From the NCBI RefSeq assembly GCF_900113835.1, contig NZ_FOQV01000001.1, positions 620,001 to 684,000 of the forward strand: a stretch of 64,000 bases of DNA. Reading direction: 5' to 3'. The position numbers were made by a program, and so were the translations under genes. Source of the DNA: Allobosea sp. OK403. Its GTDB lineage: Bacteria > Pseudomonadota > Alphaproteobacteria > Rhizobiales > Beijerinckiaceae. This document shows, piece after piece, positions 9,467 through 17,775 of the stretch (within the stretch, counting starts at the first letter, position 1; every line of letters begins with the position of its first letter). The notes below the pieces were generated by a model that was given only the letters and a program-made list of their open reading frames with translations, ran no database searches and was not told the DNA's origin.

Positions 9467-9860
9467 GAAGATCGTGGCCGGGCCACCTTGCCTCCGCCCG
9501 CACGGTGACGGCCCGGACGAACAAGCGCGTTGCGGGTTCGGCGAGAAGGATCGTCAAGGCGAGGAGGAACAGGACCACCGTTGCCCGCAGACGGGTGGGG
9601 GGCGGTGCGATGGAGCGCGTTTGCAGCACAGGCTGGATCGCCGGCCGGTCATGGGAGATGGAAACGGGCGCAACCCGTCGCAGCGCTTGTCTGGCAGGCG
9701 CGCCGAACGTCGCCGTCATCAGTTCAGCACCGCCTTCGTCGACCGCCAGCCAATGCTTTGCAAAGGCCGAATGCTGGACCGCAGGCAAACCCGTCTGGGA
9801 GCGCTCGCCGTCGCGGTCTTGCCGGGCAGGGTTCTCCGACGTTGCCAAAGGCGCCTCCAT
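9387..9860 (-). CDS. Hypothetical small protein with one transmembrane segment
   Basis: A frame of about 157 residues downstream of manC on the same strand. It has one clear hydrophobic segment (VVLFLLALTILLAE) followed by basic residues, consistent with a single-pass membrane protein. Third codon positions around this segment are strongly G/C, as in real genes of this genome. The frame continues open upstream into manC, and the chosen ATG at 9860 lacks a good ribosome site, so the start is unsure. The last 25 to 30 residues are encoded by the dispersed module A repeat. No family recognised; the neighbourhood suggests a role in polysaccharide assembly, but nothing in the sequence shows this. 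Confidence 0.35.
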   Translation of the reverse strand: MEAPLATSENPARQDRDGERSQTGLPAVQHSAFAKHWLAVDEGGAELMTATFGAPARQALRRVAPVSISHDRPAIQPVLQTRSIAPPPTRLRATVVLFLLALTILLAEPATRLFVRAVTVRAEARWPGHDLRPGAGCEKAGTGFSHRSCSHSWIRDG

Positions 9861-9966
9861 CTGTGTCGCGATGCGCTCCCAATCGCCCGCAGCGGAATCA
9901 TCGCCGGCTGCAGTGCTGGCTTCGAGATCCGCTGCAGGATGATAGCTTCGGTTCAGCGTCTCATCG

Positions 9967-11391
9967 TCAGACCCAATGTTGGACGGCGTCGACACGAATG
10001 ACGTCGTCTTCGCCGAGATAGCTTCCATTCTGGACGCTGATGAGTTCAAGCGGCTCGATACCGCGGTTCTCCAGCTGATGGATGGCCCCCAGCGGGATGA
10101 AGATGTGCTCGCTCCTGCCGAAGCGACCGATCGTCTCGTCGATGGTCACGGTGGCTGTGCCACGGACCACCACCCAGTGCTCGGATCGGAAGCGATGCTT
10201 CTGCAACGACAGGTGCCCTTGGGGCGAGACGATGAGCCGCTTGACCTGGAAACCCTCGCCGGAATCGACGATCTGGTAGGAGCCCCAGGCGTAATGAACG
10301 CTTGAGTGTGTCTCGGCCTGGCTGCAGCCCTTGCTGCGCAAGAGCTCGACGATCTGCTTGACCTCCGCTGCGCGGCTGCGGTCGGCGACAAGAACGGCAT
10401 CCCGGCTCGCGACGATGATGAGATCCTCCACGCCGAGGACGGAGGTCATCGGCCCGTCCGTCGAGACCAGGCAATTATGCGCGTCGAACAGTTCGACATT
10501 GCCGCGGCGGGCATTCCCGCTGCCATCATGGTCGCTCAAGGCCCACAGGGCGTCCCAGTTCCCGACATCGGACCAGCCGCAGGAGGTGGCAATGACGGCG
10601 GCTCGTTCCGTGCGCTCCATGACGGCGAAATCGATCGAACGCTTCTCAGCCTTCACGAAATCGGCCAGGGCCAGGGCAAAAGCGCCATCCTCGTCTCGTC
10701 CGTTCGCGAGAGCGGCTTCGACCGCCTTCACCGTCGCCGGTTCGAAGGAGCGATATTCCTCGATCAGCGTTTGGGCGCCGAACAGGAAGTTGCCCGAGTT
10801 CCAGAGCCAGCCTTTGAGGAGATATTCCGCAGCACGGTGTCCGTCAGGCTTCTCGGCGAAGCGCTCGACGCGCCGGGCTTCGCCCTCGAGGACAACCCCA
10901 GGCTCGATCCAGCCATATTCCGTGCAGGCATGGCGCGCCGTAATCCCGAATGTGACGAGGCGTCTGGCGCGGGCGGCGGGAAGGCCGTTCGCAACGGCGT
11001 TCCGGAAGGCCGCCGGGTCGGTAACGACATGGTCGGATGCGACCACGAGGACAGGGGTGTCCGCGTGTTGGCTTGCGCTGTCTTGGCTCGCCGCGACCAT
11101 GCAACCGGCAAGGATGGCAGGCCCGGAATCGCGCCGCTCGGGCTCGAGCACGATATCGGCCGAGGCGTTTATCTCCGCAAGCTGCTTCTCCGCCAGGACG
11201 CGATGAGTGTGGTTGGTCAGGATGATCGGCCGCTCGAACAGCTTGTGCCGCAACCGCAGGACGGTGTCCTGGAATGTCGAGCGCTCACCGAGGAGCATAG
11301 CGAACTGCTTCGGGAGAGAGTTCCGGGATGTGGGCCACAGCCTTGTCCCGGCGCCGCCGCACATGATGATCGGACGTATCTTCGAAGGCAT
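9967..11391 (-). CDS. manC: Mannose-1-phosphate guanylyltransferase (ManC family) with an altered phosphomannose-isomerase cupin
   Basis: 474 residues, the usual length of the bifunctional type II GMP/PMI family, which makes GDP-mannose from mannose-1-phosphate and GTP in the cytoplasm. The N-terminal nucleotidyltransferase signature is intact (CGGAGTRLWP at 11-20, PKQF at 27-30, AEKP with Lys181). The C-terminal cupin is unusual: family members have QxHxHRxEHW, while this protein has QKHRFRSEHW at 397-406, so the second His of the HxH metal motif is Phe401. The RPWG motif that opens the cupin reads YAWG. I infer it supplies GDP-mannose but may be poor or inactive as a mannose-6-phosphate isomerase. 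It follows the ExoF-like export gene by 36 bases, same strand. A second paralogue lies at 26195-27604 with the opposite damage. Confidence 0.93.
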   Translation of the reverse strand: MPSKIRPIIMCGGAGTRLWPTSRNSLPKQFAMLLGERSTFQDTVLRLRHKLFERPIILTNHTHRVLAEKQLAEINASADIVLEPERRDSGPAILAGCMVAASQDSASQHADTPVLVVASDHVVTDPAAFRNAVANGLPAARARRLVTFGITARHACTEYGWIEPGVVLEGEARRVERFAEKPDGHRAAEYLLKGWLWNSGNFLFGAQTLIEEYRSFEPATVKAVEAALANGRDEDGAFALALADFVKAEKRSIDFAVMERTERAAVIATSCGWSDVGNWDALWALSDHDGSGNARRGNVELFDAHNCLVSTDGPMTSVLGVEDLIIVASRDAVLVADRSRAAEVKQIVELLRSKGCSQAETHSSVHYAWGSYQIVDSGEGFQVKRLIVSPQGHLSLQKHRFRSEHWVVVRGTATVTIDETIGRFGRSEHIFIPLGAIHQLENRGIEPLELISVQNGSYLGEDDVIRVDAVQHWV

Positions 11392-11427
11392 CTGGGATCC
11401 TCTCGGCGGCGTAGCGGCGACGGGGCG

Positions 11428-12774
11428 TTACCGGCTGGCAAGGCCCGTGAGTGAGCGAATGCTTGTCTGAGTCTCTTCAGACTGTTTGCTGTCGATCGCC
11501 CCTCGCTTCGGCGTGATCTGGATGATGTCGCCCGGCTGCAGGGAGGTTTCGAAGCTCGCCTGGATCGTTGCCGGTGCGAGACCTGTTTGGCGCGTGATCC
11601 GGAGGTCCCAGTCGGTCGCGGCACCGGATCCCTCGCTGGCGGCCAGCCTGCGGCGCCGGCTCTCGGCGATTTCGCGCGCGGTCGGAATGCTGCGCTCGAC
11701 CTCCAATATCTTCTGCCGTGTTTCCTGGAGCTCGAGGACGACGCGGCGCATATAGGTCGTGTCGAGTTCCCTTAGCCGAAGCGTCAGCTCGCCCAGCGCC
11801 GTTTCGTTCTTGGCGAGTTCGGCCTTGATGCGGGCGGCCTCGCTGCGCGTGCGGGCATATTCGCGCTCGCGCTCGACCTGAACGGTTCGCAGCCCATTCC
11901 CGGTCGCGGCGAGCTTGTTGTATTCGGCCGATTGCTCTTGTGTCAGATCGACCTGGCGCTTGGCCAAGTCGGCCTGCTCGGTCAAAGCGGTCCTTTCGGA
12001 TGCGAGCCGTGCGACCTGCTGGCTCAGCAATTCGCGCTCGCCCTCGCGCGCACGGCGCTGGAAATCGAGGATTTCCTGCTCTCCAGCCATGATCTGGGCG
12101 CTGCCCGGCGTCCGCGCTGCCAGCAGCGCGAGCTGCTTCATGCCGTCACGCTCGGCCTCCAGCCGGAGCCGTCTCGCCATCAGCGTCTGGAGCGATGTGC
12201 CGAGCAGTTGCTCGCGCTCGTCGGCAAGCAAGAGCTCGGACCTGAGTACGGCGAGCGACTCGTCGCCGACGCGATAGCCGCCGGCCAACGCGATGGCTCC
12301 CAGAACACTGAGTCCGTGCCGGAAAGGATAGGTCCCCGGCGAGCGAACCTCACCCATGACGTAGACGGGCTTCAGTTCGGCGATCCGCAGGCTGACGACG
12401 GCATCGCGAAGATAGCCGTCCATGAGTGCACCGCGGATGCGCCCCTCCGCTTCGGGCGCGGTGAGCCCGCCGATCCGGATGCGCCCAGCCAGGGGCATGT
12501 TCACCGCGCCTGCTCCATCGAGCACGAAGTCGCCGGAGAGATCCGACTGGCCGAAGACGGAGATCGTGACCTTGTCGCCGATCGAGAGCGTTTCGTCCGC
12601 TTCGCGTTCCGCCGCCGACGCGCTTTGCCCCATGAGGAAGCTTGGCATCATGAAGAACAGGAAAGCGAGCAGCACCGGGAGGGAATACCGCAGGCTGCGT
12701 CGTCCCGAGCTGCCGAGATGCGCAGGTGTTCCGGATGTGGGACGAGGTCCCCGTTGATCAGTTGAGGCGTGCAA
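11428..12774 (-). CDS. Polysaccharide export periplasmic/outer-membrane protein (Poly_export/SLBB, ExoF-like)
   Basis: 448 residues. A signal peptide or membrane segment lies at about 30-55 (LPVLLAFLFFMMPSFLM then SASAAE). Next come the polysaccharide-export domain (LSIGDKVTISVFGQSDLSG), an SLBB-like segment (YVMGEVRSPGTYPF) and a long alpha-helical coiled-coil region (about 200-360), the layout of rhizobial ExoF rather than the compact Wza. The family forms or caps the exit path for exopolysaccharide. The start is TTG, 6 bases after GGAG; no in-frame ATG lies upstream of the signal segment. It is divergent from the UXS gene at 13057, with 282 bases between them for promoters. Confidence 0.88.
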   Translation of the reverse strand: MHASTDQRGPRPTSGTPAHLGSSGRRSLRYSLPVLLAFLFFMMPSFLMGQSASAAEREADETLSIGDKVTISVFGQSDLSGDFVLDGAGAVNMPLAGRIRIGGLTAPEAEGRIRGALMDGYLRDAVVSLRIAELKPVYVMGEVRSPGTYPFRHGLSVLGAIALAGGYRVGDESLAVLRSELLLADEREQLLGTSLQTLMARRLRLEAERDGMKQLALLAARTPGSAQIMAGEQEILDFQRRAREGERELLSQQVARLASERTALTEQADLAKRQVDLTQEQSAEYNKLAATGNGLRTVQVEREREYARTRSEAARIKAELAKNETALGELTLRLRELDTTYMRRVVLELQETRQKILEVERSIPTAREIAESRRRRLAASEGSGAATDWDLRITRQTGLAPATIQASFETSLQPGDIIQITPKRGAIDSKQSEETQTSIRSLTGLASR

Positions 12775-13056
12775 GGTCAGCTCCGACCGTCCTACCCAGG
12801 CAAATCCCAGGATGGGATGCCGGGCGGCGTCAGGATGTCAGGACTAGGCCTGCTTTCCGCGTTGCCATTCAGGCCAAGGCGCGTCGCCACGGGATTAACC
12901 CCAACGTGCTGTGCGGCTGTCGCAGCCGCGTCAGGACATCACGCTGGGGCGCGGGCTCCCACCAGAGGATGACCCTCCCAAAGCGTCCTTTGAGAACGGA
13001 ATGCTTACGGCAAAGCTGCCGGCTCGTTCCCGTGTACGACCCGGCGGAGTTCCGAC

Positions 13057-14040
13057 ATGCAGAAGCGTATTCTCGTCACAGGCGGTGCTGGCTTTCTCGG
13101 TTGCCATCTTTGCGAACGCCTGGTCGCTCAAGGTCATCAGGTCCTGGCGGTCGACAACTACTATACGGGTCGCCGCGAAAATCTGAGCGCGCTTCTCGGA
13201 CAGCCTCAGTTCGAGGTGATGAGGCACGACGTGACCTTCCCGCTCTATCTCGAGGTCGATGAGATCTACAATCTCGCCTGCCCCGCCTCGCCGGTGCACT
13301 ATCAGCGCGATCCCGTGCAGACCACGAAGACAAGCGTGCTCGGGGCGATCAACATGCTCGGCATGGCCAAGCGGCTCGGCATTCCGATCCTGCAGGCCTC
13401 GACCAGCGAGATCTATGGCGATCCCGACGTCCATCCCCAGGTCGAGGACTATCGCGGATTGGTCAGCATCAGCGGACCGCGCGCCTGCTACGACGAGGGC
13501 AAACGCTGCGCCGAGACGCTGTTCTACGACTACAACAGGCGCCACGGCGTCGCGATCCGCGTAGCCCGCATCTTCAATACCTATGGCCCTCGCATGAATC
13601 TCGAAGACGGCCGCGTCGTCTCGAATTTCATCGTCCAAGCGCTGCGCAACGAACCGATAACGCTCTACGGAGACGGTCAGCAAACACGAGCCTTCTGCTT
13701 CGTCGACGACCTGGTCGAGGGGCTGATGCGCTTGATGAACGTCACGCAACCGCTGGACGGCGCGGTCAATCTCGGCAACCCGGTCGAGACCTCCATGGCA
13801 GAAATCGCGAAGCTGATCGTTTCGATGACGGGTTCGCGCTCGCAGATCGTCTTCAGGCCGCTGCCCCAGGATGATCCGCGCCAGCGCTGCCCCGACATCG
13901 GCAGGGCGCAGGAACTGCTGCACTGGAGCCCCAGGGTCCCGCTGCGCGAGGGCCTCGAGCGCACGATCGCCTATTTCGACGATGTGCTGTCGAGGATTCA
14001 CGATCCTGTGCGGCGGGTCGAGGTCGCGAGGGCCAGCTGA
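13057..14040 (+). CDS. uxs: UDP-glucuronate decarboxylase (UDP-xylose synthase), extended SDR
   Basis: 327 residues. Rossmann glycine motif GGAGFLG at 9-15, STSEIYG with Glu118, and catalytic YDEGK with Tyr145/Lys149, all as in the UXS branch of NAD-dependent sugar epimerases ([25 protein letters not shown]). It converts UDP-glucuronate to UDP-xylose and CO2, supplying a pentose donor for exopolysaccharide. GGAG lies 7 bases before the ATG. The stop overlaps the next start by one base (TGATG), so it is coupled to the glycosyltransferase at 14040. Confidence 0.9.
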   Translation: MQKRILVTGGAGFLGCHLCERLVAQGHQVLAVDNYYTGRRENLSALLGQPQFEVMRHDVTFPLYLEVDEIYNLACPASPVHYQRDPVQTTKTSVLGAINMLGMAKRLGIPILQASTSEIYGDPDVHPQVEDYRGLVSISGPRACYDEGKRCAETLFYDYNRRHGVAIRVARIFNTYGPRMNLEDGRVVSNFIVQALRNEPITLYGDGQQTRAFCFVDDLVEGLMRLMNVTQPLDGAVNLGNPVETSMAEIAKLIVSMTGSRSQIVFRPLPQDDPRQRCPDIGRAQELLHWSPRVPLREGLERTIAYFDDVLSRIHDPVRRVEVARAS

Positions 14041-14831
14041 TGACATCGCAAACCCCGATTCCTCGCGCCCGGATCATGGGCGTGAATGTCAGCGCCATCA
14101 CGATGGCGGATGCGCTGCGCGCGATCGAAGACTGGATCGGCCGGAAGGCTCACCACTTCGTCTGCATCACCGGCGTCCATGGGGTGATCGAAAGCCAGTC
14201 GGATCCGGCGCTCATGGCGATCCATGAACATGCCGGGCTGGTTACGCCAGACGGGATGCCGCTGGTCTGGATGGCCCGCAAGCTCGGCCATCGGCATACG
14301 CAGAGAGTCTACGGCCCGGATCTGATGCTGCAGCTCTCCGCATTGTCGGCGGAGAGGGGCTATCGCCAGTATTATTTCGGCGGCGCTCCCGGTCTTGCCG
14401 AGCGCCTGCGCGACCGTCTCACGGAGCGTTTTCCGGGGCTTGCCGTGGCAGGCACCTTCTCGCCGCCGTTTCGGCCCGCCCCGGCCGAGGAGGACGAGGA
14501 GATGGTGCGCATGATCAACGATGCCAGACCCGATATCGTCTGGGTCGGGCTCAGCACTCCGAAGCAGGAATACTGGATGGCCCAGCATCTCGGCCAGATC
14601 GATGCGCCGGTCATGATCGGTGTCGGGGCAGCTTTCGACTTCCTCGCCGGCACGAAGCGCCAGGCGCCGCTCTGGATGCAGCGAACCGGGCTCGAATGGC
14701 TGTTTCGGCTGTTGTCGGAGCCACGGCGACTCTGGCGCCGCTACGGCAAGATCGTGCCGCAGTTCATGGTTGGAGCCAGCTTGCAGCTTCTTAGGGCGAA
14801 GGCCGCGGCAGCGGCTACCCACAAAAGATAG
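14040..14831 (+). CDS. WecG/TagA/CpsF family glycosyltransferase
   Basis: 263 residues. It has the family's core: a GVHGVIES segment, TPDGMPLVW (conserved Asp), RVYGPDLM, a YYFGG segment and the closing GVGAAFDFLAGTKRQAPLW block. The family (GT26) adds one sugar to an undecaprenyl-diphosphate-linked intermediate at the inner face of the membrane; donors in known members are UDP-ManNAcA or UDP-ManNAc, and the donor here cannot be read. Coupled to the UXS gene by a one-base overlap. About 90 bases follow before the epimerase gene. Confidence 0.9.
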   Translation: MTSQTPIPRARIMGVNVSAITMADALRAIEDWIGRKAHHFVCITGVHGVIESQSDPALMAIHEHAGLVTPDGMPLVWMARKLGHRHTQRVYGPDLMLQLSALSAERGYRQYYFGGAPGLAERLRDRLTERFPGLAVAGTFSPPFRPAPAEEDEEMVRMINDARPDIVWVGLSTPKQEYWMAQHLGQIDAPVMIGVGAAFDFLAGTKRQAPLWMQRTGLEWLFRLLSEPRRLWRRYGKIVPQFMVGASLQLLRAKAAAAATHKR

Positions 14832-14923
14832 ATCGTCTCAAGAGAGGTATAATTCGGTTTGGCGACTGCTGGATAAAGTAAAAATCGATATCCCTGAAAC
14901 TGAATACTCGGTGGAGTGGTCTA

Positions 14924-15937
14924 ATGTCTCAAAAACCTGTTTTGGTCACGGGCGCTGGCGGCTTTATTGGCTTCCATCTGGTCAATTACCTGAAGAATCG
15001 AGGCTACAAGGTCCGGGCCGTCGACATCAAGGACCCGGAGTATCAGGTCAGCACGGCGGACGAGTTCAGGATTCTGGATCTCCGCGAGCTTGACGACTGC
15101 CGCGAGGCCGTTCACGGCGTGTCCGAGGTCTACAACCTTGCCGCGGATATGGGTGGCATCGGCTATATCTCCGGCGCGCACGCCTCGATCACCTACAACA
15201 ACACGATGATCAGCGCTCAGATGCTCAAGGCCGCGCACGACGCCAAGGTCGAGCGCTTCCTGTTTTCGTCATCGGCCTGCGTCTACCCGCAGCATCTCCA
15301 GGATGTCCCCTCGGTGGTGCCGCTGAAGGAAGAAGATGCGTTCCCGGCCGATCCGGAACCCGGATACGGGCTGGAGAAACTCTATACCGAAAAGCTGTGC
15401 CAGTACTTCATGGAAGATTACGGCTTCCAGACCCGGCTGGTCCGCTTCCACAATGTCTACGGACCGCTCGGCACCTATGACGGCGGCAAGGAAAAGGCGC
15501 CCGCCGCCATCTGCCGCAAGGTCGCGCATGCGAACTCCGGCGACACGATCGAGGTCTGGGGAGACGGCAAGCAGACGCGCTCCTTCATGTACATCGACGA
15601 TTGCGTCGAGGGAATCTATCGCATCATGCGGTCGGATTATTCCGGGCCGCTGAATCTCGGCACGGATGAGCTCGTCGACGTCAGCGGGCTCGTCGACATC
15701 ATCGCCGAGATCGCCGGAAAGACGATCCTCAAGCGTTTCAACATCAATCGCCCGCAGGGCGTCCGCGGCCGCAACAGCGACAACACCCGCCTGCGCGAAG
15801 TGCTGGGATGGGAGCCGCTGATCCATCTCAGGCAGGGGCTGATTCCGACCTATGCCTGGATCGAGGGACAGGTGAAGGCCGGCGGGGCCGACCGTCAGGC
15901 TTTGATCGAGCCGATTCCGAGGGTTGCAGCCCAATAG
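14924..15937 (+). CDS. gme: GDP-mannose 3,5-epimerase-like NAD-dependent epimerase
   Basis: 337 residues, extended SDR (GAGGFIG at 10-16). The residues that define plant GDP-mannose 3,5-epimerase are all present in their contexts: AADMGGIGYI, Cys119 in SSSACVYP, Tyr148 and Lys152 in YGLEK, Lys191 in GGKEKAPAA. Plant enzymes turn GDP-D-mannose into GDP-L-galactose and GDP-L-gulose. With a ManC in the same locus, the simplest reading is a GDP-L-hexose donor for the exopolysaccharide. A UDP- or other GDP-sugar epimerase cannot be excluded from sequence alone. Confidence 0.85.
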   Translation: MSQKPVLVTGAGGFIGFHLVNYLKNRGYKVRAVDIKDPEYQVSTADEFRILDLRELDDCREAVHGVSEVYNLAADMGGIGYISGAHASITYNNTMISAQMLKAAHDAKVERFLFSSSACVYPQHLQDVPSVVPLKEEDAFPADPEPGYGLEKLYTEKLCQYFMEDYGFQTRLVRFHNVYGPLGTYDGGKEKAPAAICRKVAHANSGDTIEVWGDGKQTRSFMYIDDCVEGIYRIMRSDYSGPLNLGTDELVDVSGLVDIIAEIAGKTILKRFNINRPQGVRGRNSDNTRLREVLGWEPLIHLRQGLIPTYAWIEGQVKAGGADRQALIEPIPRVAAQ

Positions 15938-15976
15938 AGCCGGATGACTTCAGATAGGTTCACACCGTGCTCCTGC

Positions 15977-16065
15977 CTGAAATCTGAATCCGTCTCTCAT
16001 CGAAGAGTGAGAGCAGGATCGATGCGAAAAACCGGTTCCCAGTTTTCCGCATCCTGCTCCAGAGC
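15977..16065. repeat. Dispersed intergenic repeat, module A copy 2
   Basis: Same core as 9381-9466 and 56622-56705 (ATCCGTCTCTCATC, GAGAGCAGGATC, GATGCGAAAAACCGGTT, GCATCCTGCTCCAGAGC). It is fused directly to a module B copy, forming a compound element between the epimerase and sugar-transferase genes. Confidence 0.8.
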
Positions 16066-16163
16066 GATTTCGAGCGAAGTGGGTACCGGTTCGCGTGAAA
16101 AAGTCGCGTTAAAACAATGATCTAGCGCAATTGTACGATCCAGATCGATTGGATGTTGCGCTA
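16061..16163. repeat. Dispersed intergenic repeat, module B copy 1
   Basis: Core TTTCGAGCGAAGTGG, GGTTCGCGTGAA, GCGTTAAAACAATGA, then a palindromic tail GCGCAA...TTGCGC around GATCCAGATCGATTGGAT. Closely matches 37799-37901 and, more weakly, 51085-51187. Confidence 0.8.
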
Positions 16164-16204
16164 GCGCAGCTAGGTTCCGCCATCACGTGGCACGGGAGTT
16201 CGCT

Positions 16205-17680
16205 ATGCCGGACGTTGTCACCACCGTTGTCCCATCCGCGATCGCCATCGCAAAGCCTGGCCACCAGCTCGGTGCGAACGTGGAGCCTGCAATGCGGCGG
16301 CAGCTCGTCGCCGCTGCGCTGCTGGCGGGAGATCTCGTCGCACTAACGATCGTCGCCGGCATCCTGCAGCTCGGCGCGACCATGGCGGCTGCCGATACCA
16401 GAATCGACATGGCGAGCCTGATGTTGGTCTGGGTTCCGGCGCTATGCGGGGCACAGGCCTGCTTTGGGCTGTATGGCTCGGAGCGCGCCGAACCTGTCGA
16501 CAGGCTGCGCCGGCGCACGCTCGGCAATGTCACGGCGGCAGCGGGGGTGATGTTGTGGCTGATGATCGCAGCGCCGCCCTCCCATTTCTGGGGCTTCGTC
16601 GTCATCGGGGCGGCGCTGACCATTCTGCTCGGCTATTATGTCGAGGCGCTCGTCCGGAGCGTATTGCTACGCCACTCGCTGTGGACCGCCCCCACCATCC
16701 TTTACGGAACGATGTCGGCCTGCGCGGCTCTTGCACGCAATCTGGTTTTACGACCGGAGCTGGGGCTGAGGCCGGTCGCCATACTGAGCGATGATGACGG
16801 CTATGCCTTGTCCGACGCCGGACAGATGGCCGGTATTCCGGTCATCACTTCCGGACAGGCCAATGTCATCTCCTCGCGGATCGAGGTCGCTCTTTGCGCA
16901 TCGGGCGATCTGCGCGGAGAAAAAGCGGACTGGCTTGCGCGCCTGCCTTTGCGCCAGATCTTCGTCGTTCACGACGCCTCGGCGCTTCAGGTCCTGAATC
17001 CGCGGCTAAGGGCGATGGGCGGGTTGCTGGGGCTCGAGCTGCGCAGCACCATTCACATGCCGCGCAATCTGCGCCTGAAGCGCATTGCGGATCTCGCGGT
17101 GGCGATACCGCTTGCTCTTCTGGCGCTGCCCGTGGTCGTCCTGTTCGCGCTTGCCGTAAAGGCGGTCGACGGCGGCTCCGCCTTCTATGCGCAGCCGCGG
17201 ATCGGCCGAAACGGCCGCATCTTCAATGTCTACAAGCTTCGCAGCATGTATGCGGACGCCGAAGCGAGGCTGGCCGCGCATCTTAGCGCCGACAGCGCCG
17301 CACGGCAGGAATGGGAGCGATTCTTCAAGCTGTCGAACGACCCTCGGATCCTGCCCGGGATCGGGCATTTCATCCGCCGGTCCAGCGTCGACGAGCTGCC
17401 GCAGCTCTGGAACGTCCTGCGCGGCGATATGAGCATCGTCGGGCCGCGGCCGTTCCCTGCCTATCACAGCCAATGTTTCGACGCCGCGTTCCAGGTCTTG
17501 CGGACGAGCGTGCCGCCTGGCCTGACGGGCTTGTGGCAGGTGACCGACCGCAGCGATGGCGACCTCGCGGTCCAGAAGCAGCAAGATAGCTTCTACATCC
17601 ATAACTGGTCGTTCTGGCTGGACTTCTACGTCCTGCTCCAAACCGTTCCGGCAGTGCTGCTGGCGCGAGGTGCGAAGTAA
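16205..17680 (+). CDS. Exopolysaccharide polyprenyl-phosphate sugar-1-phosphate transferase (WbaP/ExoY-type)
   Basis: 491 residues. The N-terminal half carries four hydrophobic helices (about 35-150) and a Rossmann-like middle. One more helix (IPLALLALPVVVLFALAV) precedes the catalytic bacterial sugar transferase domain, with YKLRSMYADAE, SSVDELPQLWNVLRGDMSIVGPRP as adjoining motifs, and PPGLTGLWQV. The family moves a sugar-1-phosphate from a nucleotide sugar to undecaprenyl phosphate, the first membrane step of repeat-unit assembly. ATG at 16205 is 6 bases after GGGAG; an in-frame GTG at 16187 is less likely. A compound repeat lies just upstream. Confidence 0.92.
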   Translation: MPDVVTTVVPSAIAIAKPGHQLGANVEPAMRRQLVAAALLAGDLVALTIVAGILQLGATMAAADTRIDMASLMLVWVPALCGAQACFGLYGSERAEPVDRLRRRTLGNVTAAAGVMLWLMIAAPPSHFWGFVVIGAALTILLGYYVEALVRSVLLRHSLWTAPTILYGTMSACAALARNLVLRPELGLRPVAILSDDDGYALSDAGQMAGIPVITSGQANVISSRIEVALCASGDLRGEKADWLARLPLRQIFVVHDASALQVLNPRLRAMGGLLGLELRSTIHMPRNLRLKRIADLAVAIPLALLALPVVVLFALAVKAVDGGSAFYAQPRIGRNGRIFNVYKLRSMYADAEARLAAHLSADSAARQEWERFFKLSNDPRILPGIGHFIRRSSVDELPQLWNVLRGDMSIVGPRPFPAYHSQCFDAAFQVLRTSVPPGLTGLWQVTDRSDGDLAVQKQQDSFYIHNWSFWLDFYVLLQTVPAVLLARGAK

Positions 17681-17775
17681 CGCGCCGCAAGCGGTTTCGC
17701 GTTTGCGGGACGCCTGGGGCGCAGTCGACCGAGACCTTCACTCGGGTCAATCGAGATCAGCCGGGGCAAGCCATC

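Noticed and set aside
8627..9508. Nearly 300-codon plus-strand frame across the gap upstream of the A-PCP gene
   Set aside because: Arg/Ser/Ala-rich, partly antisense to the adenylation domain and partly within repeats.
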